The notes under the pieces were generated by a model. That model was not told where the DNA came from. It did no database searches and worked only from the letters and a program-made list of their open reading frames with translations. Positions 24,515-33,114 of a stretch of 59,164 nt of DNA are shown in pieces (position 1 is the stretch's first letter; each line of letters opens with the position of its first letter). The stretch is from contig CANFLL010000012.1 in NCBI GenBank assembly GCA_947447825.1, forward strand, positions 1 to 59,164, given 5' to 3'. This DNA is from Chitinophagaceae bacterium. GTDB taxonomy: Bacteria > Bacteroidota > Bacteroidia > Chitinophagales > Chitinophagaceae. The position numbers and the translations under genes are program-made.

Positions 24515-25765
24515 TTATCCACATTTTGAGATTCTGAGCAGGTTCAGGGCATTTAATGCTGTTAACTGGATATTTCTCTCTCTGTTGTGGTGCAAATAAT
24601 AACATTTTGAAATAGTTTTCCCCACTCCACTAACAGCTATCCACACCATTCCCACAGGTTTTTCTTCTGTTCCCCCATCTGGTCCCATGATTCCACTCAC
24701 TGCAATACTGTAATCTGTTTGCATAATTTCTCTTACACGCTCGGCCATTATACGCACAGTTTCCTCGCTTACTGCCCCTACAGTTTCTAAAATGGTTTTA
24801 GGAACCTGAAGTACATTTGTTTTAATAGAATTATCGTAACTAACAATACTTCCTTTAAAATAGGCAGATGCACCTGGCATAGAAGTAAGCAAATGAGCAA
24901 TATATCCACCTGTACAACTTTCTGCTGTTGAAATAGTTTTACCGTTTTCTTTCAATTGTCTAGCTATCACAGCTTCCATCGGCAAGTCTTCATCAATTAC
25001 CAGATACTCTTTTACTTTAGCTTTTAGCTTTTCAAAATGAATGCTCAATAATTCAAATAATGCGTCTTTGTTTTCACCTTCGGCAGATAAACGAAGTCTA
25101 ACCATGCCGCTATTAGGTAAATAGGCAAGCTTAATAAAAGAAGGTAATGCAGCTTCTTCTTCTTTAATAAGGTCGGCCAAAAAACTTTCGCCAATGCCAG
25201 CAGTAAGTAGTGTGCGGTGAACAATATTGGATGTATGAATCTTGTTAGGTAGCAATGGCAAAACAACGTTTGTCATTATCCATTTCATTTCGTGCGGCAC
25301 CCCAGGTAATGATATGAATATGGTGCCGTCTTTTTCAAACATCATTCCGGGGGCTGTGCCTACTTCATTAAACAAAACGGTACAAACATCGGGTACTTCG
25401 GCTTGCTTACTATTCGATTCAAGCATTGGCCGTTTAAGCCTATTGACAAAAATGTTGGTTACATGTGCCAATGTTGCTTCGTCAACAACTAATTTTCCAC
25501 CGAAATATTTGCACAACAACGGCTTGGTTATGTCATCAGATGTTGGCCCTAAACCTCCTGTAATTAAAACAACAGAAGCATGTTTGCTTTCTTCATCAAG
25601 CGCACTCCATATATCATCCCAACTATCACCAACTGCAACTCTATGTTTAATAGACACCCCAATCTTATTTAGTTCTTGTGCCATCCACGCACTATTTGTA
25701 TCTACCACCTGACCAATCAATAACTCGTCCCCAATCGTTATTATCGAAGCAAAACTTGCACTCAT
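24515..25765 (-). CDS. cinA: CinA family protein (competence/damage-inducible protein A)
   Basis: A 416-residue two-domain protein. The N-terminal MoCF/COG1058 domain (1-170) has SIITIGDELLIGQVVDTNS and LITGGLGPTSDDITK and in characterised members acts as an ADP-ribose pyrophosphatase. The C-terminal CinA domain (about 260-416) has TAESCTGGYIAHLLTSMPGA and SGIMGPDGGTEEKPVGMVWI and is the NMN deamidase module. It probably works in cytosolic pyridine-nucleotide salvage. The length is typical. The E2 gene lies 171 bp downstream on the same strand. It is divergent from the dacB-like gene. Confidence 0.95.
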   Translation of the reverse strand: MSASFASIITIGDELLIGQVVDTNSAWMAQELNKIGVSIKHRVAVGDSWDDIWSALDEESKHASVVLITGGLGPTSDDITKPLLCKYFGGKLVVDEATLAHVTNIFVNRLKRPMLESNSKQAEVPDVCTVLFNEVGTAPGMMFEKDGTIFISLPGVPHEMKWIMTNVVLPLLPNKIHTSNIVHRTLLTAGIGESFLADLIKEEEAALPSFIKLAYLPNSGMVRLRLSAEGENKDALFELLSIHFEKLKAKVKEYLVIDEDLPMEAVIARQLKENGKTISTAESCTGGYIAHLLTSMPGASAYFKGSIVSYDNSIKTNVLQVPKTILETVGAVSEETVRIMAERVREIMQTDYSIAVSGIMGPDGGTEEKPVGMVWIAVSGVGKTISKCYYLHHNRERNIQLTALNALNLLRISKCG

Positions 25766-25829
25766 ATCAATTTTATATTAAATGTTAAACAACTTCTTCT
25801 TAATTTCCGTGCAAATTACCGACGTAATA

Positions 25830-27242
25830 ATGAGATATACTAAACTAGTTTTTACACTATTTCTTTCAATTCAAGTAGCAATGGCACAAAATGTTACTGA
25901 ACGAATAAATGTTGCACTAAATAAAATGTTGTTGGAGTCATCAATTAAGCATGCTACAGTTAGCTTGTTTGTCTTGAATAGCAAAACCAATGAAGTAGTT
26001 TTCGATTACAATAGTGAAGTTGGCATGGCACCAGCTAGTTCTCAAAAAATTATTACCAGCATAACTGCCTATGAAACATTAGGAAATGATTTTCAATTTA
26101 AAACTACACTAGGATATTCGGGACTAATTAAAAACGGAACATTGAATGGTAATTTAATAATTTCCGGTTCAGGAGATCCCACAATGGCTAGTTGGCGATA
26201 TGCCACTACAAAAGATACTGTGATACTAAATAGATGGATTGAAGCAATTAAACAAGTTGGTATTACTAAGATAAACGGGAACGTGCTCCTCAATTCAAGT
26301 GCCTTTTCTGCACAGCCTGTGCCTGGAGGATGGCCATGGGAAGATTTAGGTAATTATTATGGGGCAGGCTGCTGGGGACTAAACTGGCGCGAAAATCAGT
26401 TTGATTTAACAATTGTGCCAAGTAAAAAGGAGGGCGAACAAAGCAGTATATCTTCTGTAAAACCTTCACTTCCATTAAAATTTTCACTGATAAATAAGGT
26501 TAAAACTGGCAAGGTTAATACAGACAAGGAAGCATACTTTTATACTGCTCCTTACAGTTCTGAAGGTTTTGTATATGGAAACATACCGTTACATAGCAAA
26601 CCATACACTATTACTTGTGCAATGCCCAATCCTATTAATCAGCTAACTGATGCACTGTCTTTAAGTCTTAAAAATGCCAATATTAGGTATGATAAAATTG
26701 TAAATTCTATTGAATTACTACAATCAAATGATACAGTGGCTAAGGCTGATTCCATATTTAATACCTATCTGTCACCGCCATTAGACAGCATAAATTATTG
26801 GTTTTTAAAGAAGAGTGTAAATTTATATGGGGAAGCTTTATTAAAGTCCATAGCATTATCACAAGCAGGGGAGGGGACTATTGAAAAAGGAGTGCATTTT
26901 GTTAAGCAGTTTTGGCAGGATAGGGGAATAGAGAAAAGCGAATTGCACATGATTGATGGAAGTGGTTTATCGCCAAGTAACAGAATTACAACAAATGCCT
27001 TGGTAACAGCTTTGCAGTATTCGCGCAACAAACCATGGTTTCCTTCATTTTATTACGCCCTCCCATTATTTAATAATATGAAGTTAAAAAGTGGCACTAT
27101 GGGAGGTGTAAAAGCTTTTGCAGGATATCATACTAGCAAAGCTGGAACTGAATACACCGTGGCAATGATTGTAAATGATTTCGATGGAACATCTGCTGAC
27201 GTAACACAAAAGATGTTTCAGGTTTTAGATGAGCTGAAATAA
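25830..27242 (+). CDS. dacB: D-alanyl-D-alanine carboxypeptidase/endopeptidase (PBP4, peptidase S13)
   Basis: Periplasmic class C penicillin-binding protein that trims or cleaves peptidoglycan cross-links. The start at ATG 25830 gives a clean signal peptide (MRYTKLVFTLFLSIQVAMAQ). An in-frame ATG at 25782 would add 16 residues with no purpose. Motif 1 is SSQK (Ser70-Lys73) in MAPASSQKIITS. SGSGDPTM is the conserved early element. Motif 2 is in DGSGLSPSNRIT, and motif 3 is KSGTMGGVKAFAGY (KSG). At 470 residues it has the usual length including the inserted domains II and III. It is divergent from cinA. Confidence 0.95.
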   Translation: MRYTKLVFTLFLSIQVAMAQNVTERINVALNKMLLESSIKHATVSLFVLNSKTNEVVFDYNSEVGMAPASSQKIITSITAYETLGNDFQFKTTLGYSGLIKNGTLNGNLIISGSGDPTMASWRYATTKDTVILNRWIEAIKQVGITKINGNVLLNSSAFSAQPVPGGWPWEDLGNYYGAGCWGLNWRENQFDLTIVPSKKEGEQSSISSVKPSLPLKFSLINKVKTGKVNTDKEAYFYTAPYSSEGFVYGNIPLHSKPYTITCAMPNPINQLTDALSLSLKNANIRYDKIVNSIELLQSNDTVAKADSIFNTYLSPPLDSINYWFLKKSVNLYGEALLKSIALSQAGEGTIEKGVHFVKQFWQDRGIEKSELHMIDGSGLSPSNRITTNALVTALQYSRNKPWFPSFYYALPLFNNMKLKSGTMGGVKAFAGYHTSKAGTEYTVAMIVNDFDGTSADVTQKMFQVLDELK

Positions 27243-27271
27243 AAAAACAAACAAAGTCTTCAATGATTTTT

Positions 27272-28270
27272 TTAGTACTGTATGATGCTTGTTCCTTGAT
27301 TGCCATTAAGTTTCAGCCAATTTAATTTATAGCCCCATGCACATCCTGAAGAAACTTGGTTGCCCGATGAATCTACGCCGTATGTTAAGGTTATCTTTTG
27401 ATTGTTTGCATTTGAAGTGCTTGTAGAAACATAAATTCTCATACCAGATAATGGATTATAAAATCCACAATCTTTTGTAGAAACTATATCCTGAGGAGCT
27501 TGTACTAAAAAATTATTACCAAATCTATTGAAGCCACCAATTGTACATGCATTGCCATTTATTGTAGAATCTCCACCTGTAATAAAAGTAAGTGATTGCT
27601 TTTTGAATGAATTTTTTCTTGAGATCCAACATATACTTTTAGCTCCATTATCAAATGTAACTGTATCGTAGGAGTGCATGGTATAAATTGAAGTGTATGG
27701 CAAACCATAAAATCTATTACCACCAGACACATTGGTCAAAATTCGTGTTCCAAGATAGGTTCTGGTTTTGCTTCCACGAGTAAGTGTTATGCTGTAGGTT
27801 TCTTTTATGATAGCTCCAGTATCAATCCATTTTTTTTCATTCATTATTTCCACAACCACCGTTCCTCTCTTCAAATACCCAGTTGTTAAATCCTTAATAC
27901 CCTTATATCTCAAAATTAATCTAGGTATTTTTAGTTTAAATGCTAGACGGTCTATGATTATACCTGGCAATGAAGTACTGTCAATATAGACAGAATCGGT
28001 AATGCCAAAGGTTGAAATGTTTGCATTTTGTTCTGTAGAGAACTTTCCAAATCCTGGTGTTAATTCGGCTGCTGAAATGGCATCATTAGCAATAGCGTCA
28101 TCATCACTTTCTAAATCAGATTGATCAACGGCATTTTGTGTTACAGTACTTTGTAGCGAGTTCTCTTCAGAGGAAGAAGGAGTTGTAACACTATTCGTTT
28201 TTTTGCAGGCAATTAATAGAATGAATACCGAACAAAATATGAATAATGAACCTAAAGCAATCTTTTTCAT
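27272..28270 (-). CDS. Lipoprotein of unknown function
   Basis: A 332-residue protein with a class II signal peptide. The lipobox LLIA-C has Cys22 as the lipidated residue, followed by KKTNS. Residues 25-85 are Ser/Asp/Glu-rich and probably disordered. The rest is beta-rich, with repeated Ser/Thr/Gly segments such as TGYLKRGTVVVEIMNEKKW, SLTRGSKTRTYLGTRIL and YTMHSYDTVTFDNGAKSI. I recognise no domain. It is probably anchored in the outer or inner membrane. It is convergent with dacB, with a 29-bp gap. Confidence 0.8.
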   Translation of the reverse strand: MKKIALGSLFIFCSVFILLIACKKTNSVTTPSSSEENSLQSTVTQNAVDQSDLESDDDAIANDAISAAELTPGFGKFSTEQNANISTFGITDSVYIDSTSLPGIIIDRLAFKLKIPRLILRYKGIKDLTTGYLKRGTVVVEIMNEKKWIDTGAIIKETYSITLTRGSKTRTYLGTRILTNVSGGNRFYGLPYTSIYTMHSYDTVTFDNGAKSICWISRKNSFKKQSLTFITGGDSTINGNACTIGGFNRFGNNFLVQAPQDIVSTKDCGFYNPLSGMRIYVSTSTSNANNQKITLTYGVDSSGNQVSSGCAWGYKLNWLKLNGNQGTSIIQY

Positions 28271-28998
28271 TTTTATTGTTTTTGTGTGTTGAATAATGTT
28301 TAAAACAAACCAAAGATAATTTTATAAAAGAAAATGCTGCTTAGTTCACCAAAATGTAATAAAGCATTTAAGGCATAAAAGAGTATTAATTCCTTAGCTA
28401 CTACTCCGGAGCTTTACTACAAAGTAAACAAGAAAAAAACAAAGGAATCTTAACATTAGCCTTCCAATGGGTAATTCTACAGAAATAATAACCTTCAATC
28501 CTTGTAATCTTGGACATTACCTTGGTTTGGCTAGTGGTGTAATACCCCTTGGATGTTATTATTTTTAATTTTCGATGTTGGTTTTGAAACTTTTAAAAAG
28601 AGAGACCTTTATTTAGGTAAAACTTATTGGTTCACAGGTATAGTTAATTGAATTGCCATTTAAAACCCTCATATTAGAAATATAATTTAGGTTAGGGATG
28701 CTACTTTATATAGTTCTTCTCAATTGATATAGATAGATGAATTAAAATGAACGCCACTTTTTTTATTTAATATTGGAGTATAATTTATCAGTCGAGTCCA
28801 CTAAGGATTTCAAATAGAAAAATGCAAATGGGGAGGTAAGGAAGGGAAAAAAACGGCAAACAAAAGACCCAAAGAAGGGGAGAAAAAAAGGGTCGATTGC
28901 TTTAAGGGGACTTGTTAGATTTAATTTCAGTATAAAATTATTTTAAAAACTTAATAACTCAAAGTGATTGTAAGGAAAGGTGAAAAGTGGTAGGCTTA

Positions 28999-29251
28999 TG
29001 TTGCCACTTATTTAAAAAAGGTTGCCATTTATGGAAGAATGGTTGCCGTTTATTCCAGAACGGTTGCCGTTTATGCCAGAAAGGTTGCAGTTTATGCCAG
29101 AATGGTTGCTCTTTATGAGATAAAAGGAGCAACCGATTCAATAATGGTTGCCGTTTATGACCCAAAAAGGGCAACCAATACCCCTTCCGGTTGCCGTTTA
29201 TGAGTCATTCATTGCCCTTTTTGACTCATAAACGGCAATGCCATGACGATT
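28999..29251. repeat. 21-bp tandem array built on ggttgccgtttatg
   Basis: About 12 units keep a 21-bp period, with a single 22-bp unit at 29167-29188. Most begin ggttgccgtttatgcc. Units at 29125, 29167 and 29231 have the core inverted (gcaacc, ggcaacc, cggcaatg), so the array mixes orientations and could fold. The same sense/antisense ggttgcc/ggcaacc words recur throughout. Confidence 0.85.
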
Positions 29252-29474
29252 TGATTGAACATTTTGGAGCAGAATGCCTATAAAACATGCAAACTATACA
29301 ATTTGAGTAGCTGCTAAGTGGGAGAAGTGAAATAAAAGCCCCCTTTTATACTCCCATTTTTGCATCCTTAAAGTAAAACGCTTTATCGTAATTGCTTGTC
29401 CCTTTGCAACTTCTTTGCGAATAGCTTTGTGGAATTTGCAATTGAAATTTCCCTCCATATTAAAATAAATAAAA

Positions 29475-29507
29475 AAGGAAGGTTTCGCTAAAAGCGAAGC
29501 CTTCCTT
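29475..29507 (-). terminator. Rho-independent terminator
   Basis: A 14-bp stem (aaggaaggtttcgc with gcgaagccttcctt, one G-T wobble) and a 5-nt loop. Read on the minus strand it is followed by an uninterrupted T-rich run, the classic form. It serves the DUF1003 gene that ends at 29663. Confidence 0.88.
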
Positions 29508-29545
29508 AAAAGAGCTTATTGAAATATATTTCAATAAGCTCTTTT
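29508..29545. repeat. 38-bp perfect palindrome
   Basis: Perfect self-complement from aaaagagcttatt to aataagctctttt, centred in atat, abutting the terminator hairpin without a gap. It may be a second terminator in tandem, since both strands end with tttt. Confidence 0.85.
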
Positions 29546-29662
29546 ATTAAATACTACATTTAAAAAGTATCAATTCCACTAATAATATCGAAAATCCAAC
29601 TATTTATATTCTTTAATAAATGAAATAGAAAATCAATGAATTAGATATTTGAATTATCGGTC

Positions 29663-30082
29663 TTATTTGGAGGAGTCTGATTGTTGTTTCTTAAGTAATT
29701 CTATAATAATATCCAGTTTTTCCAATTCTAGTTTGCTTAGTTGTACTTGTAATGCCTCAATTTCTTTCTTTGCATCAATATTTATTTGATAATCGTTTTG
29801 AGCTTGAATCCTATCCCTTTGGTTTTGTCTGTTTTGCGACATCATTATTATAGGAGCTGCATAAGCTGCTTGCGTTGAAAAAATAAGGTTCAGTAGTATA
29901 AATGGATATTCGTCCCAGTGCCTAACAATCCCAATCACATTTAGCACCATCCATATCACTACAATGATGGTTTGCCAAATAATAAAATTCCAGGATCCCA
30001 TTCCGTTTGCAACACTATCTGCAATCCTGTCTCCGAACGATAATGACTCATTGTGTTTTTCATGCCATGTTTTCTTGTGCAT
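29663..30082 (-). CDS. DUF1003 membrane protein
   Basis: A 139-residue protein with the DUF1003 signature. FGDRIADSVANGMGSWNFII is followed by two transmembrane helices (IIWQTIIVVIWMVLNVIGIV and YPFILLNLIFSTQAAYAAPI), then MMSQNRQNQRDRIQAQNDYQ and a long C-terminal coiled coil (KKEIEALQVQLSKLELEKLD). The family's function is unknown. It sits in the inner membrane with its coiled coil probably in the cytoplasm. It is a single-gene unit with its own double terminator downstream. Confidence 0.92.
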   Translation of the reverse strand: MHKKTWHEKHNESLSFGDRIADSVANGMGSWNFIIWQTIIVVIWMVLNVIGIVRHWDEYPFILLNLIFSTQAAYAAPIIMMSQNRQNQRDRIQAQNDYQINIDAKKEIEALQVQLSKLELEKLDIIIELLKKQQSDSSK

Positions 30083-30336
30083 ATTCTTAATTTTTTTTGT
30101 ACAAATCTAATGAATGTTTAAACGAAGAATAGATGCCTTGAATCTGATTGACAAATCGGCTCTAAATTTTCAGAAAAAGCGTGTTTCTTATTAATCACTG
30201 TTACATTACCATTAAAAGTGGCACATTAAAAATGTATTAAAATAAATAGTCCAACAGTTGTTTATTGCAGTGTCATGTTTATTTTAAGTCAGATTAGTTA
30301 CTCATAAATTTCTTATAGGAAGAATTGTTTCATAAA

Positions 30337-31509
30337 ATGAAAATACTAATAGTTGCCATTTTTATCTGCTTATCAATTGTTGGAGTATCGCAGAATACTA
30401 CCAGTACCGAAATTACACCCAACGGTCAAAAGCTTGTGAAGCTTTTAGATTCTTCGCATTTGGATAGATTATGGCAAAAAGGGTATACTGTAAACTGGCT
30501 CACTGGTGTTTCCATTTCAAAAACAAGTTCTTCACTTACTCATTGCAGTGCTTATGGTGCTGCAATCGCTTATCGTTTGGGTGTATATTTACTTCGTCCT
30601 CCTCAGCATGGGCAAACATTGCTAGCCAATGCACAGTGTGTTTGGCTGGCTACTGATAGTGCCAAAAACTTAGGGTGGCAAAAGGTGTCCACAGCATTAG
30701 AGGCGCAAAATGCTGCTGATAGCGGCTTTCTTGTAGTTATAGGTTATCAAAACCCTAATCCGAAATCTCCTGGTCATTTTGCTATCGTTCGTCCTGCAGT
30801 AAAAACACTTACTTTGTTGAATGCCGAAGGGCCACAAGAGTCACAGTCTGGCAATATTAATTCAGAGAACATTTCAATGAAAGTGGGTTTTTCATCCCAT
30901 CCCCTTGCATTTCCCAATGGAGTAATATATTATCGACATAACGTAAATTGGGATAACCTCACCTTGCCAGTTCAGTTTTTTAATATACAGTTAGAGGCCG
31001 TTGGAAATGATATTAAAATTAGTTGGCAAACTGCCTCCGAATTGAACACAAGGTCTTTCACCATTCAAAGAAGTGTAGATGGAATTTCTTTTTCTGATGT
31101 AGGTAATCAAGATGCTATTGGAGACGGTGCTAATAGCTATTCGTTTATGGATGAGTTTGGGGTCAGTAATTTACAGAATATTCTTTTTTATCGATTGAAA
31201 AGTGTAGATATTGAAGGCAGCATTTGTTTTAGTAAAGTAGTGTCGATTCTACCAAAAAATAGTGATTATCATTGGGTGATTGCGCCAAACCCAGCTAAAG
31301 ATTTTACAACCATTCGATTCAATAGTGCTATTAATAAGGCAATGATTATGGTTTATGATTTTAATGGCAAAGAAGTTCTAACACAAAATATTAACCGAGA
31401 AACAAATCTTGTTATTTTAAATACAGAAAAATTAGCAAATGGGGTATATGTATTAAAAGTAAATACATATTTGGGATGCCGTAATCAAAAGCTGGTAATA
31501 CGAAGATGA
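30337..31509 (+). CDS. Type IX-secreted protein with a putative papain-like Cys-His domain
   Basis: A 390-residue protein. The ATG at 30337 gives the signal peptide MKILIVAIFICLSIVGVSQ; the in-frame TTG at 30325 is less likely. Residues about 40-200 have a Cys70 at the start of a helix (HCSAYGAAIAYRLGVYLL) and a His147 strand (GHFAIVRP), the order seen in NlpC/P60- or CHAP-like cysteine peptidases and amidases. The family assignment is inference. Residues about 210-300 resemble a fibronectin/CUB-like linker (ISWQTASELNTRSFTIQRS). The last about 80 residues (APNPAKDFTTIRF to NQKLVIRR) are a type A T9SS sorting domain, so the protein is exported across the outer membrane. Possible roles are cell-wall lysis or attack on neighbours. 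Confidence 0.85.
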   Translation: MKILIVAIFICLSIVGVSQNTTSTEITPNGQKLVKLLDSSHLDRLWQKGYTVNWLTGVSISKTSSSLTHCSAYGAAIAYRLGVYLLRPPQHGQTLLANAQCVWLATDSAKNLGWQKVSTALEAQNAADSGFLVVIGYQNPNPKSPGHFAIVRPAVKTLTLLNAEGPQESQSGNINSENISMKVGFSSHPLAFPNGVIYYRHNVNWDNLTLPVQFFNIQLEAVGNDIKISWQTASELNTRSFTIQRSVDGISFSDVGNQDAIGDGANSYSFMDEFGVSNLQNILFYRLKSVDIEGSICFSKVVSILPKNSDYHWVIAPNPAKDFTTIRFNSAINKAMIMVYDFNGKEVLTQNINRETNLVILNTEKLANGVYVLKVNTYLGCRNQKLVIRR

Positions 31510-31865
31510 AATTATTAAGATTGAAGACATTTAAATATGCCAACTAACTTCTTGCAAAATACCACAGTGAAACAAGTAGGAAGTAATCTATAAATATCTA
31601 TCCTAGAAGGGAATTGATAGGATAATTTGAATAATAAAGTACGGTTTATGGCTTTCCAAAGGGTTTTAATCCAGTATAACATCATGTTTAAATAGTTTAA
31701 TTGAAATAAACGCCGCTTTCAAACTTTCTTCTTTAAAGAAAAAAGCCTTGACTAGATTAATCCTCACTTGCCTTCCCTACAGAAAGCTTTTCGGATTTTG
31801 CGGTTAACATAACCTCAATAATTAATCTAAAAAGGGGTGTTTATTTCAATTAAACTGCTTAACTA
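31510..31865. other. Intergenic region with an inverted-repeat element
   Basis: Between convergent genes. Apart from the inverted-repeat element at 31694-31856 it is AT-rich, with no gene or clear terminator. Confidence 0.5.
31694..31856. repeat. 163-bp element bounded by 21-bp inverted repeats
   Basis: The left end 31694-31714 (agtttaattgaaataaacgcc) matches the reverse complement of 31836-31856 at 20 of 21 positions. The 121-bp interior contains a small hairpin (ttcttctttaaagaa). There is no ORF. I see no clear target duplication. Related end words occur at 5467 and near 28739, so it may belong to a dispersed family of non-autonomous elements. Confidence 0.65.
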
Positions 31866-32954
31866 CTAAAGGTAATGATCGCCCTTTAAGCGTTTAACTT
31901 CAGCAACATATTCTTTTATGGCTTGTTCTTTTTCTTTTTTACAAACCAATAACGCATCAGGTGTATCAATAACAATAAAGTCATCTAAGCCTTGCAATAC
32001 GATTAATTTTTTAGCTGGAGCACTAACCATACATTTAGATGCATCTATAATTACCACATTTTCACTAGCAATTGCATTGCCTAATGAATCTTTTTCAAGG
32101 TTGTCATAAGCACTTGTCCATGTACCCAAATCAGTCCATCCAAAAGAAGAAGGAATAACAAATACATTTTCTGCTTTTTCCATCAACGCAACATCAACTG
32201 CAACATTTTTGCACATTGGATAAATGCGGTCAATTGCTTCTTTTTCTGCCGGTGTATTGAAGTTGTGTTTTTCTGCATCAAATAGTTCAAATGTATCTAA
32301 ATCATACTTTTCAAAACCATCAACTACGTCTTTAGCTTTCCAAATAAATATTCCTCCATTCCACAAGAAATCTCCACTATCCAAAAACTTCTTTGCTATT
32401 TCTAAACTAGGTTTTTCCGTAAATGTTTTCACCCTGAAAATACCATCGCCTGCATCATCATCCTGATCAAACTGGATATATCCATAACCAGTGTTAGGAT
32501 AAGTTGGTTGAATGCCAAGCGTAACAAATGCAGTGTTTTTACTAACAAAATCTAATGCTTTCTTTGCAATTTCAATAAAAGTATCCTGATCAGCAATCAT
32601 GTGATCGCTAGGCGCAACTATTAAACTTGCATTCGGGTTTTTTTGTAATAATTTAAATGAAATATATGCCACACAAGGTGCTGTGTTTTTTCGGCTCGGC
32701 TCGGCTATTATGTTTTCTAACGGTATTTCAGGTAGTTGTTCAGCACAAATAGCACTATACTCTGCAGCTGTAACCACATATATATTTTCCTTAGGAACAA
32801 ATTGTGCAAAACGCTCATAAGTCCATTGGATAAGACTTTTTCCGGTATTTAAAATATCCAGAAACTGTTTAGGGTAACCAGTGCGGCTTTGAGGCCAAAA
32901 GCGGCTACCTATTCCTCCAGCCATGATGGCCACGTAATAATTGGGATTGTTCAT
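31866..32954 (-). CDS. manC: Mannose-1-phosphate guanylyltransferase
   Basis: Makes GDP-mannose from mannose-1-phosphate and GTP for polysaccharide or glycoprotein assembly. The N-terminal signature is AGGIGSRFWPQSRTGYPKQF (GGxGxRxxPxSRxxxPKQF). VAPSDHMI and TFTEKP (sugar-binding FxEKP) follow, with WNGGIFIWK and FGWTDLGTW. At 362 residues it has only the nucleotidyltransferase part, without the C-terminal phosphomannose isomerase domain of bifunctional enzymes, as usual in Bacteroidota. It is preceded on the same strand by the kdsD-type gene, and both supply activated sugars. Confidence 0.94.
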   Translation of the reverse strand: MNNPNYYVAIMAGGIGSRFWPQSRTGYPKQFLDILNTGKSLIQWTYERFAQFVPKENIYVVTAAEYSAICAEQLPEIPLENIIAEPSRKNTAPCVAYISFKLLQKNPNASLIVAPSDHMIADQDTFIEIAKKALDFVSKNTAFVTLGIQPTYPNTGYGYIQFDQDDDAGDGIFRVKTFTEKPSLEIAKKFLDSGDFLWNGGIFIWKAKDVVDGFEKYDLDTFELFDAEKHNFNTPAEKEAIDRIYPMCKNVAVDVALMEKAENVFVIPSSFGWTDLGTWTSAYDNLEKDSLGNAIASENVVIIDASKCMVSAPAKKLIVLQGLDDFIVIDTPDALLVCKKEKEQAIKEYVAEVKRLKGDHYL

Positions 32955-33114
32955 CTTTTCTTAGTTGAATTGTTTAAATTAAAAAATCAAAAATAGGGGT
33001 TAATGTCTTCTGTAAATTGCCTTCTAATATTATTTAATTATAAAGCAGTTTTTTGTATTGATTCAAAATTCAATCTGCCAAATGCAATTTTATCTTCATC
33101 GTATAAATGGGATA

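Larger units (their letters stand above)
28271..29662. other. 1.4-kb gene-free region
   Basis: Holds the upstream region of the lipoprotein gene, an aattaaaatgaacgcc motif near 28739 resembling the element end at 31694, a 21-bp tandem array (28999-29251) and two terminators (29475-29545). The stretch 28320-28990 is AT-rich with no convincing ORF or RNA. The 71-codon minus ORF at 28959-29174 is a product of the array. Confidence 0.6.

Noticed and set aside
28959..29174. 71-codon minus ORF rich in Phe, Trp, His and Lys
   Set aside because: Lies exactly on the ggttgcc 21-bp array and repeats with it.
28999..29251. Possible CRISPR array
   Set aside because: Units are directly adjacent 21-mers without unique spacers, some are inverted, and no cas genes are nearby. 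The same holds for the arrays at 15498 and 44861.
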